A DNA stretch of 64,000 nt from positions 2,108,001 through 2,172,000 of the forward strand of contig JAMWBK010000007.1 of the NCBI GenBank assembly GCA_029953675.1. Direction: 5' to 3'. The stretch is from Rhodosorus marinus (Eukaryota > Rhodophyta > Stylonematophyceae > Stylonematales > Stylonemataceae). Below, one piece after another: positions 31,330 to 42,944 of this stretch (position 1 is the stretch's first letter; the number at the start of each line of letters is the position of its first letter). The notes beneath the pieces are model-generated. The model saw only the letters and a list, made by a program, of their open reading frames with translations, searched no databases and was not told the DNA's origin. The position numbers and the translations under genes were made by a program.

Positions 31330-31722
31330 ATGGAGCTAAGCAGGGAAGATCGGACTATGGAGGTGGATTCAGGGGAGTATTTATTGGATTATGGAAGCAT
31401 GGAGACGTCGTCCACTTCGCTAGAGAGAACTCGGAGGAGGAGGAGAAAAAGCGGGTCCCTCCTGGGTGTGAACAGGCCAATCACAAAATCGGACTTCAAC
31501 GCACCACAGCTTTGCGTGAACCGCAAAGTTGGCGGGATGAGGAGAAATTGGTCTTTTCTCAGTCTTTCGGGTGGTGACGATATTTCAAGGATGGATAGCC
31601 TAAGTCTTTCCGGGACTTCGAGCTCAACATGGAAGAAGACGATGAGCCCTCGTAGCGAGCGCTCGTTCGACTCGTTTTCGCAGGATCTTTCCGACGAGGA
31701 GCTCAGAGCGCTCAAGGATTAG
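31330..31722 (+). CDS. Ser/Arg-rich protein of unknown function (130 aa)
   Basis: An intronless ATG-started frame of 130 codons. The protein begins with an acidic MELSREDRTMEV, has a strongly basic RTRRRRRKSGSLLG block about residue 35, then several Ser-rich segments with RRNWSFLSLSG, a TMSPRSERSFDSF stretch and an acidic end (DLSDEELRALKD). Multiple RxxS and SP sites suggest a phosphoprotein and the basic block could be a nuclear signal, but no domain is recognisable. Composition and length make it more likely real than the other short frames nearby. Confidence 0.5.
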   Translation: MELSREDRTMEVDSGEYLLDYGSMETSSTSLERTRRRRRKSGSLLGVNRPITKSDFNAPQLCVNRKVGGMRRNWSFLSLSGGDDISRMDSLSLSGTSSSTWKKTMSPRSERSFDSFSQDLSDEELRALKD

Positions 31723-32560
31723 ACCGGTCTCATTTGCTCTTGTGGGGCGAAAGAGGAGGGAATTCGGGGACAAACAGGGATGTAATAATCTCCCAGTTGA
31801 CACCCTGTGACGAGGTGAAGCTCGGACGGAGCGAGACCCGACACTCGTTACTGTTCTCGTTACGTTTCAATTTTGTATGCAAAGGGATTTTCATGTCGAG
31901 CATAGCTCAAGGGATGATGGGAACTGTGCTTGAGGAGACGGTGTTGGTGCCACCCCGTGATTTGTGAGTGTGTATTGTTTGATCATGCTGATCATGGCGA
32001 GCCTGAAGGCCGTTTCGGCGTACTGCGGAGTCAAGAAGGCTGAACTGATGCTTTGGCTCTTCATGCGACGGATAGTTGAGATATGAGACCAGACATCCTA
32101 CTCGCGAGGCGCTTGCTCTGGGCCGAAACTCCCGATTGACTATCACTTGATGAGGAACTCACTTAGCGCTGGCGATAGGTATCTTAGGCACTTGCGATCT
32201 GTGATTTTTTTGTACTATATGGTTTAAAGGTAAATCAAAGGAATTAGTTTTTCTCTCAAACCGCTGGACATTGGTGCATGACTTTTGCCTGTCTTCGTCC
32301 CCTTCGTCCAATGCTCGGACAGGACTGAGTGTTAGCGCAGTTGACCAACTACATCACAGCTGTATGGGACTTAGGTGGTCTAATTCCCGCGAGCGGACGT
32401 TCTGCTGTGTTTTTGCTAAAGACATGGCTCAAGCAAAAGCTACTAGTAACGAAGTACTTTTGGAGTGCACGCGGCCAAAGCGCTCTTGTACGTTGGCAGG
32501 TTCACCACTAGCCTATTCGACAAGACCGAACAATGTGTATACGCCGCCCCGCGGAATCCC
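31723..32560. other. Convergent spacer between the Ser/Arg-rich gene and COX19
   Basis: No gene was found. Open frames on the plus strand from 32271 on are the antisense of COX19 exon 2 and its flank. Confidence 0.5.
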
Positions 32561-32969
32561 TCAGTCCTTGGGTTCCCTTTCATGCTGTAATTTCATGCCA
32601 GCATACATCGCCTTGCCGCCGGGAGAGAACTCTTTTACCTTAACATCCGAGTCTTTGTCGCGAAAGCCGAGCTCGTCCCATTCAGTTTCGGCCATCAGCC
32701 CTCTGCAAAGGAGACCGAGGTGCAAACAGGTTAGATTCGCCTAAAATCATGAGCGTGGTTATCTTTTCTCACGGTGCAGCTTACGACTTCATTCTACAGT
32801 CAAGGTATTTCCGCGCCAGTTCTCTACATCGAAAGCTCACTGACTTTTGCTCCCGCAGACATTTCTGATACTCAACAGCGATGTCAGTGCACTCCTTGAG
32901 ATGGTCCAACGGAAAGGCTCCCTTCTCCGGTGGACGAACGGGACCCTGCCGAGGTGCTGGGGTGCTCAT
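32561..32969 (-). CDS. COX19: Cytochrome c oxidase assembly protein COX19
   Basis: Two exons (32969-32785 and 32702-32561) encode 108 residues; human COX19 has 90. It is a twin CX9C protein of the mitochondrial intermembrane space (with a cytosolic pool) that assists copper delivery during cytochrome oxidase assembly and is oxidised by Mia40. The family start (MSTPAP, then RPPEKGAFPLDHLKEC) is followed by CTDIAVEYQKC and CRELARKYLDC, both with exactly nine residues between the cysteines, then RM and, across the 82-nt intron, LMAETEWDELGF, matching the LM-x-LGF end of other COX19 proteins. Splicing is from GTAAGC in phase 2. The C-terminal tail (EFSPGGKAMYAGMKLQ) is longer than in animals. Confidence 0.95.
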
Positions 32970-33569
32970 TGTCTTCAGAAGTTGATCTCAAGCCCTCCCA
33001 ATTAACTCAGAAGCAATTTCCTAGTTCTGTTCGAGCCCCATCTGGCGAAGCGCTCCACGCGGCGGATGCGTCACTTATGAATGGCTGGGTGACGCCAACG
33101 GGTATCTGCGCGGGCGGATTTGCGGATGGATCCCATGTCGCTTCTAACGAGTACCGGATCTTCGAGATCTAGACTCAAGAAACATATAGGCGAGAAAGAG
33201 CATCAGGGCGGTCACGGCAGCATTCCCGCCACCCACCAGCCCCTGAGCTATCCAAGAATCCGAGGTTCCCAATAACTAATCCGAGGTTCCCAATAGCTAA
33301 GGGGACCAACCGCAGCTGAGCAAGCAGAGATTGCAGCTCTTAAAGTGCCAGTTTGTTTTTGATGTTTTGGTTGCAATTTTGTTGTCCAATAAGGCGTTCA
33401 GAACAAGGCAGCGCGTTTCCAAGTCGTCGCTTGGGAGGCCACAGCGGTGTTTGAAAAGCATCAGGCCGAGGTCCCGGGGCTTATGAAGTGTATTTTTTAA
33501 GCATTCAAGGCGTTCATATTTTACTTTTACTTTTGGTTTCCTCAGTGGAGTTTTCTTCCTTGCGTATCA
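32970..33569. other. Spacer between COX19 and PDH E2
   Basis: This is the 5' flank of COX19 and 3' flank of the E2 gene, both on the minus strand. Apart from the short tandem repeat at 33258 nothing is evident. Confidence 0.55.
33258..33299 (+). repeat. Two-copy 21-bp tandem repeat
   Basis: The unit atccgaggttcccaataact(a) occurs twice head to tail with one mismatch (ataacta versus atagcta). It is a minor local duplication in non-coding DNA. Confidence 0.85.
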
Positions 33570-35659
33570 CTACAACAGCATCGAGACTGGGTTCTCGATG
33601 AACTTTTTCATATGCTTCATCCATTGTGCGCCCACAGCACCGTCTACATGCCGATGGTCACAGCTCAGGGTTAGAAACAAAGTGCTTTGCACCTTTTGCG
33701 ACAGAGAAGAGGAATAAAAGAGCTACTTCAGCGGTACTGCAACATCCTCAAAAACGAAGTGACATGCTGAGGGCCATGGTACCTTCAGGTCATCACCATC
33801 AATCTTTGCAGACTGCTGCACGGCACCTATTGAGAGCGTTCCGGCTTGATTATTGAATACGAGCGGGGTTGAGTTCTTGACACCGTAGTCGCTAAGGTCG
33901 CTAATTGCCAGAGTTCCCCCACTGCTCTCCTCAGGAGTTAGCAATCCCGCCTTCCCTTTCGCATCCAGATCGCTGACCTCTTCAGCGATCGTTTCAATAC
34001 CTTTCCTGTCTGCGTTCCTTAGAACACCAAAAACTGGTCCTTGATTTGTGAACACTTCTACGGAAAGGTCAACGTGTTTCAATCTTCGAACCGCAGACCC
34101 CATCAAGGTGCCCCCAAGCGCAGGTTCCTAAGCGTTGGAGATCGAACAATGTTCACGATTGTCAAAGACGGATTACGTTTGAAGCAACAAGAACGGCTTC
34201 CCGCAGTAGTCAGCGCTTCCTAGTTGCACTCCATGCTTTCCATGATTGTTGTTGTCGGGTGTACTACCTTTTGAACGGCGACTGCGGCCGCCTTTATCAT
34301 AACATCGCGGAGTTTCAAATTGGTCTTCTCCTTCTCGTTCCATTCTTCAATCATCTGCAACAGCTTGTCTACATTGCATTCAACATTGAGGTAAAAGTGA
34401 GGCACGGTTTGCTTGGAAGCAACAGCCCTCTCAGCGGCAGCCTGACAGACGAACAAAACGTAGACAATCAATTGCGCTTGAGCTCCTTCATCACGTCTTC
34501 CATATTCACTAGACGCCTTCACGAGCTGGCTCTAGTCAATTACCTTCCTGATCGGCCCTACGGCAACTTCATAGTACCCTTCCTCACGCCGATCTACGAC
34601 GGTTGGCATTGGAACGGCGCCCAAGCTAGCGTCCGCTTGCACAAGGAAATCAGAGGATGCCATATAGGCTTCCAAATCCTTCATCGTGACACTTCCGTAC
34701 ATGCCAGTTCCAACGACCTTGTTGAGTTCAATCCCTGCTTCAGCAGCATGCTTGCGTGCTCGAAAGCTTGCAAAGACTCCCTGGTAGTAGGGAGCACATT
34801 CGATTGTGGTGTCAGTTAGAAACCTAGGTCTTCTTGTCTATCTGACATTCTGCACACGGATGAGCCGATATGTACCGATCGAGGAAGCGCTGCCGGTGCG
34901 GAAACGGTAGGGTCCGTCGATACTGGAGTCGGGCTCGCCGCTACCGGCTCGACGGGAACAGGATCAGGGGTGGTTGGGACGTCCGGTATGGAAGGATTGG
35001 ATGGGAACATGTCGCTATCGGCGTCTGCGGCTGCTGCCGATGGAGAATAGTCTGCAAACGCCGCGACATCGCTTTGGTTCTCCACAATCACGCAAATTGG
35101 AGTCCCGATGGGGATGTCATTGGTACCGTCGGGGAGCAATATCTGGGATGATCCCATCAAAGTTTGATTGACCCCAGGTCAAGAAGAGAAGCGAATTGCG
35201 CGTGAGATTGGCGTTCCTTTGTTTCCGAGCATCATCCCACAGTGCTGAATGTGGGTCATTTACCTTTGCTAGAAAACCGTCATCGGTTGTATCAAAATCC
35301 AACGTGGCCTTGTCTGTCTCGATCTCGGCAAGCGAGTCTCCTGCAGAAACCGCGTCCCCCTCAGCCTTCAGCCATTTCACAATATTGCCAGTGTCCATAG
35401 TTGGAGAGAGTTTCGGAAGCCCCAGTTCATTGTGCTGGGGTAGCGATGACATGGTCCGGCGCAAGAAACCACCGTTCGCTATCCTGCTGGATGTCCGGAG
35501 GTCCGAAAGCCACTCACGTGCCAAGGTGCTGAGCTTCCTCCCACTAACGGAACCGTAAGATCTCAGGAACGAGGCTTCATTCTCGGGGACAGTCGAGCTG
35601 AGCCCAATTCGTGCACCCAGAATGACTCTCTGCCAGCGCCGTCCCACCATCGTACGCAT
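33570..35659 (-). CDS. DLAT: Mitochondrial pyruvate dehydrogenase E2, dihydrolipoamide acetyltransferase
   Basis: Six exons (coding order 35659-35264, 35142-34876, 34780-34544, 34441-34268, 34127-33783, 33692-33570) encode 513 residues. E2 transfers the acetyl group from lipoamide to CoA in the core of the pyruvate dehydrogenase complex. An Arg-rich presequence ([14 protein letters not shown]) precedes one lipoyl domain ([13 protein letters not shown], lipoyl-Lys117 in ETDKAT), a Pro/Ala-rich hinge, a peripheral-subunit-binding domain ([17 protein letters not shown]) and the catalytic domain with [10 protein letters not shown] and the active-site DHRHVDG (His486, Asp490). The [13 protein letters not shown] end of the lipoyl domain is of mitochondrial rather than plastid type. 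Plant and animal enzymes often have two lipoyl domains; here there is one. The usual DHRVVDG has His for the first Val. All five introns are in phase 0. Confidence 0.93.
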
Positions 35660-36868
35660 CTATCCCGATCAAATCCGCCCAGAAGGGCGAAGTTCCACCA
35701 CAACGAGCCACACAAAAAAGAAAATAACACCGCTACTCAATATATCTCAAAAGCGAACCGTTCCAACTTCAAACGATCAAATCATACCCAGCATTCAACA
35801 GGACCAAGGACCAACCCTATCCATCACCATTGACATTGTAATATTACCAACATCACACCATTTCCCTCCTCTATTGACGGAAGATCCAAAAGCAACTACG
35901 TTAAGATTCCTCACAACTATCAGACTTGAACCGCCGCTTTTTTTACGTCTATTAGGGAAGGTCCGAAATCAATCATGCACCCGCGAAACCCCGTCTCGTA
36001 ATAACAGATTCGTCTGCGCGAGACCGATCAAGCCAAGCGAACAACACCAGCCCGAAGCATTTGGGTACAAACCGATCCACACTCATCGGGCCGAAAAAGT
36101 CCTTTCAGGCCCACCCATTGGTGGCGGTGAGTCTGTGAAACTGAAAAACCAACGACAACTTAACACATGTCTATATATCCTCTTAGAGACAATTATATAT
36201 AAGCCACGTGTCCTTACAACCAAACAGGACTGATTGATTGGGCAAGGTATGCCGCTGACTGTGCTATTTATTGCAGACGTTGAATCCATGAGTAGTTAAA
36301 CTTGTATATACATTTCAAGACAACTTGTTTTTTTTAGGAAAGAATTTCTATTCTAGACGTATCATGCATTGATTTTGGATTTTAGGGGTAAAGTTGGAAT
36401 GGAATGGATGCGGACCTAAAATGGCATCTCGATGGTGGAATGGGTAATTCAGTCACGATAACATGGCTTGTTCAAGGAGGGTCTCGGCTTTCTTGCATAA
36501 GAGGACTCACTGGGTGAACTGATCTCTGAGAATTTCTGTCGTCTATTTGGAGGGGGCAAGGTTGATCGTAGGCAGCACGAAATGAGATGAATTGAAGACG
36601 CCGGTCCTGGTTGAGAGCGCGGGCATGGGAGCCGGCGTCTGCTGAAATCTGAGTCTTGCGCGTTCCGAGTTTCGATCAAGCGAGTAAAGAGCTTGCCTGC
36701 GATTTTGTGATGTAAAACCTGGTTCATTTTGAAAGTAGGGCTTTCCGATATGGATTCGGGGCAGCGAAAGGGTATCACGGTATGGTCCTTTGCTGAAGCG
36801 CTTTTTTGAATACATGTATGCTCACCTTGTATTTGCTTGGTTTGCTGAACCTGTGCGCCTCGTCTGAT
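35660..36868. other. Divergent intergenic region between PDH E2 and ERCC1
   Basis: This holds the promoters of two divergently transcribed genes. The E2-proximal part is CA-rich; the middle has AT-rich pieces around 36170-36370. Open frames seen on either strand lack ATG starts or any similarity. Confidence 0.55.
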
Positions 36869-38231
36869 ATGAAACGCATCCGTTCTGAGACAGGTCCCGA
36901 GCGCGGATCAAGTTCTGGCGGAACAAATTAGAGAAGGGAAAGAGAAGAGGAGTTTATTCTCTTCAGTTGCTGAAGGTTCAAGCGATAGTGCCACCAACGC
37001 TAAGAGAAGCGAGCGCCCTGGTTCTAGGGAGCTGGAAAGCTCTCCAGACGTGGGTCAAAAGCGACAACGTCCCGATTCGAGGAAAACGAGTAGTTCGCCA
37101 GAGCTCACACGCGGAGGGTTTCAAGGGGAGGCTTTGTCCCTATCTTCAACGGAAATTTCAACGCGAGGCATGAAAATTTCGGATCCAACTGCCCCTGCGA
37201 GTGTCGTCGAGCCACAGATTCGTGTTCACGTTGCCTCTGATCAGGCGCGGGTAATGGAAGAACTCAAAGACGATGCTAGGAATCTTTTGTCTGTACTGTC
37301 TACGGAGTCGCGACCTGGACGCCTGACCTGAAAAAAAAATCGTGATCTCGCTGCATAAATGAACAGGCGAAAACCGGGCTCGTCATCAACAAGAAGCAGT
37401 CTGGAAATCCACTCTTGAGACATATCCGGGATGTGGCTTACCATTTCAGCGACACCGTCGTCCCAGATTTGTAAGTTGCCTATTTCATTTCACGCTCCTC
37501 CGCACTGAGTGACTCGGAAGACTCTTAAGTTTTGTATGCTCTAAATGCAACCACTCGGGACAGCCTTCTCGGTCAGCACGCTTGCGCAATTTTCATTAGC
37601 TTAAGGTACCACCTACTGTACCCAGAATACATTTACGGGAGAATCAGAAGAGTTGGAAATCTCTATCGCACGAGAGTACTCTTGTGCCTTGTGGATGTAC
37701 AGGACCATGAGCGTTCTCTCCTGGAAGTAAGTCGGGCGTCTGTCGCTTGACCTCTGCTTGGGCATCCTGGGCCGCTACTGACTTTTAACTCTTCAACTCG
37801 CACAAACTTTGAAGTTTGCGAAACTTTCAATTATTTACGAATGGGTGCTAATATGTGTGTCTAACAACAAAGAAGCCGGGAGGTATCTAGAAAGCTATAG
37901 AATCTATGAAAACAAATCGGCAGACAGCATCATGCAGCGTGTTGACGAGGACTACTACTCCAAACTTCATGGGACCCTGTCATCTGTTAGAATGGTCAAC
38001 AAAACAGATGTGAAAAGTCTGTCTATGAATTTTGGCTCCTTGAAGAACATAGTGCTTGCTCAGAAAGAGGTTCGTGATCCAAAGATGTGGACGTCCAAGG
38101 ACAGGATATTGCTGACTCTGGTTCTTGTCCGCGGGTAGGAACTGCTGCGTTGTCCCGGAATCGGAGACCAGAAAGCGATAAGGCTTTACGATGTATTCAA
38201 CGCACCCATTCGCAAGCGTACCAGTTCCTAG
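36869..38231 (+). CDS. ERCC1: DNA excision repair protein ERCC1 (Rad10)
   Basis: Best model: 36869-36893, 36967-37250, 37367-37470, 37564-37726, 37815-38069, 38139-38231, 307 residues (human 297). ERCC1 is the non-catalytic partner of the XPF nuclease that cuts 5' of bulky lesions and interstrand crosslinks. Seen: a Ser-rich N-terminus with basic clusters, the central domain (NKKQSGNPLLRHIRDVAYHF, then FISLRYHLLYPEYIYGRI and VLLCLVDVQDHERSLLE), the EAGRYLESYR motif, VRMVNKTDVKSL, and the C-terminal helix-hairpin-helix for XPF binding (LLRCPGIGDQKAIRLYDVFN). The last four exons are secure. The first intron has a poor GTCCCG donor but a strong acceptor, so the start is tentative; the second donor could also be at 37292, adding 14 residues. 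Confidence 0.9.
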
Positions 38232-39628
38232 CTGCTTTATCAATTCCTGTACTCTACATAGGAGAGTAAGCGCATACTTAAGTTCTGTACTTTCCCGCGT
38301 ATGTGTAGAAAAGTAATAGTTCCCGTTCACTCTGTGGTCTGGCGTTTCGCTGCCTGAGCGAGAGCCAGATATTTTCTATTACGTGGGTAACCCTTGAAAC
38401 ATCGGGGAGGACGTGTTGCGCGCAGTATGATAGTGAGACTACTGCGTGGGACGACGAACCGCTTTGTTCTCCCTCAATTGAGGTCGTCAAACCACTACCA
38501 GGGAGCTCTGTTACTGAGGCGCGATTAGTGCGACTCTGAAGGCTCTACGTTTACTTGGAAAGCATCAGATCCTAGTGCCGAGGCGCCGAAATGACACAGT
38601 TCGCGTCCAATATCGAATCTCGTTAGTTTACTGGACTCTTCGCTTAGCACTAGAGAAAAGCAGCAAGGCTTCCACGTAGGCCATCAGCTGCTGATGCCCA
38701 TAACCAGATGCTTCGGGCAAGTGGCTTTTCAGGGAGTAGTGGAGTACCTGCGATTGTTCGAGAGCACCAAACCCGACCTTTTTCGGATCAAAGGGAACGA
38801 TCAATATCCAACTGTGTACTGTCAAGGTATCATCTCAATATTGATTTATCGATTATTCATCATAACCATTTCAAATATTCAAAAATTGCCATCGCGACCA
38901 ATGGAGGTCACGTATTTTCGCTATTTAGCCGTTACATTTAGGAGTTGCACTAAATACTCTTCTATTTAGCAGAACCCCGGGTTAGGAAGAATTTGTTGAC
39001 TTGTGGAAGACCTGCTGCCTATGTATGAATGGGCATCTAGTCGATGTGGAAACTTCAGTTTCAGATGATGGACAGCCTAGAATAGGCTGTTCTACGGGAA
39101 AAAAATGAAGACTAGCTGACCATTCCACGGGAAAGGGGGGGGATAGCTGTCACAAATCTGCTCGGTTTAGAAAAAAGCAACGTTGAACCAGCTTTCGGAA
39201 TCGTCTTTTGTTTTCCCTATTGCAACACGAAGCAATCACATTCTTCCGAAAACTAATTGTCGGGAAGAATTAGGGATCCAAGAAAAGCAGAGGATTACTG
39301 TGTTCTGAGTATCATCATACAACCGTAACAGGACAAACCACCGACAATACCTCAGAGCGTCTGCCCAAAGCATCGTAGAAGTACAGCCATTAGTGGACTT
39401 CTGCTTGGTGTTTTTCTTGCAAACTGAGTTGTTCCGTTCTGAAGCGGCTGCTGGCTTGTCAGGGTGGTTGTAGTCAAGAGGTTTAGGGTTGCTATTCGTG
39501 TTTCTGATAATGAGCGTTTCCAAGAAATCGTGGGTCGTATTCAGCAGCAGGGGGTAGGAGGGGCTTGACGGGAGAGTCTTGAGGAGGGCAGTGAATTGGG
39601 CGGTTCCTGGAAACAGAATTATTTGCAA
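38232..39628. other. Spacer with unresolved coding potential
   Basis: Around 38628-38830 both strands carry protein-like frames. The plus strand reads VAFQGVVEYLRLFESTKPDL and reaches a possible donor near 38826; the minus strand reads LIVPFDPKKVGFGALEQSQ after a possible acceptor. Only one can be real and neither is recognisable. The rest, including a G-run near 39136, appears non-coding. Confidence 0.35.
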
Positions 39629-42600
39629 ATGACTTCATCGCAGGTCGAAGTTATCCTCAGTTCCTTAAGGGATATGTGTCAGTCTCGGCTAGAAGAGCTT
39701 GATTCAGAATTCCAACATAATCTCGCATGGCTGGCAAAGACAACGGAGAGGACTAGGAAAGCTTTAGCTGTAAATCCTCTGAACATTGGACTAGTCAGCG
39801 CGGGACCAACAAGAGCCAGGAAGGTTATTTCCAAGACAGGTCAGAACACCAGCTCACAAGACAAGAGGAGGCAGCTGAACCGGCGGCGCAGAAGTTCGCC
39901 GAGGACTCGAAAAGCTCAAGACGAGAACAAAGAGAACAGTGTGTTGGTGAATGTGACAAACAACCCTGAGCGGCTTTTACGACGGTACAACTTTGCACGA
40001 AAACCGGTATTTGTTGAAATCCAAAGGCTCAACCGTTCCCAACCTTTTTTTTTTCCAAACAGGAACAGATCCAGAGCACTCCGGCCAGACAAGTCCAGAA
40101 CTACTCCGACTATGGTGGGTCCCCAATCTTTTGAAAAGGGCCAGGACTCTGTCATGATTGTTGATGAAGCTCTGGGCTGCCGTGAGACTCGATCACCTTC
40201 GACAGCCAAGTCTCCGTGTACCACTGAATACAAGGAAGACACTCCGATTGAAGCGGTGCCGGAGGAAGTCGTCGATCACTCTGAGCAGGCAAATGGAAAA
40301 CGCGATCATCAGATGGAGTGGACGGGATCTTGTCAGGCGAATCAAGTTCTCTCTCCCGAGCTGGAAACGCGTGTTTCCAGAACTTCTGAAGACCTTGCTG
40401 AGACACAGGAAATCCCAAAGAGTTCTATTCGGGAAAGCCCGAAGAGTCCTATGCTAAGTGAAACTGGAGGCCGTAAACCAGTACCGAGAAAGTCGAGATC
40501 GCTAAGATCAAATTCAGCTGGACGGGAAGAAGTTGTGCCCAAGAAATTGCTGCCCGAAAACCGGAAGGAATCTGAGATCTCGGAACCAAAAAAGGGCAGC
40601 ACCAGTTCGAATCCGCCTAAGAGGGGTTCGTCAAGGGGAAGGAAGAGGTCATCGTCTGCAATGGAGGCTGGGCAGAGGGAACCTGGGAAAATGTCACTGC
40701 AGAAATCAAGTGTTGCTTTCGACGTAGACGAGAACGGTGGAATTTCAGTTGCGGGTCTGGGCGCTCTCGCGGGACTTGATCTGAAGAACTCTGAGGGCAA
40801 ATCTATTAAGCCAATAGAAGGTCCAGCAAAGAAGATTAGGCTTGCGAAAGTGGCGTCTAATATTTACGTAAACAGACTAGGAGCAGAAAAGCTGGTCGAG
40901 CAAAAAGCGGAGTATGCAACCGAGGAGAAACAAACGGATGCACAGGATTCTCATCCTGTTGAGATCTCGAAAGAGAAGAACAGATGGTCCGAAGCAAAGG
41001 TGAGTTGCGAGGTGGTGGCTTTCGATTTCGTCCAGCACGCATCGGGCGCACTTCCTCGTATCTCTGGCTGGTCTTAACATGAAAATCTGGTCCATGTAAG
41101 ATGCAGGATGAAGGTACCACATCCGGAGAACGCAAAGGCGAACAGACGCATAGAGAGACTCCTGTAGTTGCCGAAGATGAAGTGCAGAGCCCTCACCTTG
41201 AGACTAGTCAGGATAATAGACAAACCGTCAGTGAAGTAGTAGCGGAACGGAGTGGCGAGCGAGATGAAGACGAGAATTTCGATGGGAGCATTAGCCGCGC
41301 AGCTCCTTCTACGCTTGAATCTGGGACTGCTCACAACAACACGGATTCAGGACAGGGGACTGGAGGAGTCAACGACTGCTCGCGAACGTAAGCATCTCCG
41401 ATATGGGAGACCTTGGGGAGCAGCCATGATTCGGAACTGAATTGTCAAACTTCCTTCGGAACCCTTTGTTATTTTTCTTGCGCCAAGGCTCGGAGAAGTG
41501 AGTGAACGAAAATCATGTGACGTCACAGAGACGCAAAGATCGTAAGTAGCTAAAACTGCCTTTGGACGCGGGACTGAGTTGAGGTACATGCTTTCTCATT
41601 TGTTTTTGAACCGCGGTCTTTTTTCAAACCTATTTCTGCCCTCAGCAATGAGGAGAGAGGTGAATCTACTCCGACACGAGTCTTGGACTTTGAAGCAGAA
41701 GCTGACGATCACGAGGGACACGAAGGCTCACCATCTGTGAAGACACCATCGCGCCTGGCAAACCTGGTCACGACGATGACATCATTTCTACCGGTGCTTG
41801 GAGGTAGCAACAATCCGCAAGATGGGGCCACGAGCTCAGAAACTGAGAAGCTTGAGATGGCGACTACGAAGAGAAAGGAGCTTGAGAAGCGCGAGGAAGA
41901 GCTTGCAGAAAAGAGGAAAGCAGCTGCTGCAGCCAAGATGAGGGAACATGAAGAGAGACAGAAGCGAGCTGAGATGAAGCGAAGAAAACTCGCAGAACTA
42001 GTAAAGCAAAAAGAGCTTGAGAGAAGAAAAAAGGAAGAGGAGAGACATAAACGTCTGAAGGAACAGGAGCTGGCCAAAAAGAAGCAACGTGAAGATGAGG
42101 TATTGTGGGATTTCTGCACCTCGAATAACTAAATGCAGCCGAGCTGATTATGCTCCTATATCTGAATCAATCCAGGAGGTGCGACGAGAGGAGAGGAGGA
42201 AAAGAATTGAGGAGCACAAACGCAAGCTCGCTGAACAAGAAGAGGCCCGAAGACGAGAGCTTGAACTGCGGCTCGCGTCGAGTAAATACGAAGCTTCTAT
42301 GGCTCAAGCTCGAGATGCTGCGCTGATGCCTCCTCCCAAGTCGATCCCGTCCAAGCATACACCTCAAGCGAAGAACAAGGCAACCGAGGAGGAACTTTCG
42401 AGCTACCAAATGACGACGGAAAAGAATGACAACGATGAGGACAGTACTGACGAGGAATCTAGTACGAGGAATAACAAGAAGATTCCAGTTTGGGCCAGAC
42501 AACCTCATCTCAACCGGGCGCTTGAAGACCAGGATAAGGTATGTCGAACCCAACACTAATCAGTCTCGCCCGGACAGCACGAACCTTGTAGAAATTCGAG

Positions 42601-42944
42601 TTGTTCCCCTGGGTAAGACTCTGATCAAGATTCATTGCTTCGTGCTTGTCAGGCGCTTCGAGACCCTGATACCATATTTCCGAGAACCAGCGCTACATGT
42701 GACCTGGAGGAAGTTTTTGCTGAGGAGAAGAAGAAGAAGAAGAGATATAGGTATGATCAGAGCTCACATTGCCTGTTCACAATGTTCCCTCTACTCCTAT
42801 CCCAGTCGCCCGGCTGATTGCTTACAACGGAGTTTGATCGCATGTGCTTCGCACAGAACAAGAGGCAGCTCATCGAACTGGGTCAGGGACCGGCTCACTT
42901 GGAAGGAGGAAATGGACTATAAGAAAGCTGTCGGTCTGATGTGA
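39629..42944 (+). CDS. INCENP: Inner centromere protein (INCENP)-like, chromosomal passenger complex scaffold
   Basis: Six exons (39629-40999, 41107-41387, 41646-42099, 42176-42538, 42653-42750, 42857-42944) encode 884 residues. INCENP anchors Aurora B kinase, and through its N-terminus Survivin and Borealin, on centromeres and the spindle midzone. The N-terminal helix (DMCQSRLEELDSEFQHNLAW) fits the Survivin/Borealin-binding segment. The middle is Ser/Lys-rich and disordered. A long Glu/Lys/Arg helix in exons 3-4 (REEELAEKRKAAAAAKMREH) matches the INCENP single alpha helix. The C-terminal IN-box is clear: IPVWARQP (805-812), DPDTIFPRTSATCDLEEVF, then RTRGSSSNWVRD, where Aurora phosphorylates the Ser cluster before Trp864. 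Splice phases agree throughout. The exon 2 acceptor could be 6 nt earlier. Confidence 0.85.

Noticed and set aside
32271..32744. Plus-strand frame of 157 codons
   Set aside because: It is antisense to COX19 exon 2 and lacks an ATG start.
35622..36233. Plus-strand frame of 203 codons upstream of PDH E2
   Set aside because: It begins without ATG, is Thr/Pro/Ile-rich from CA-rich promoter DNA, and overlaps the E2 start on the other strand.
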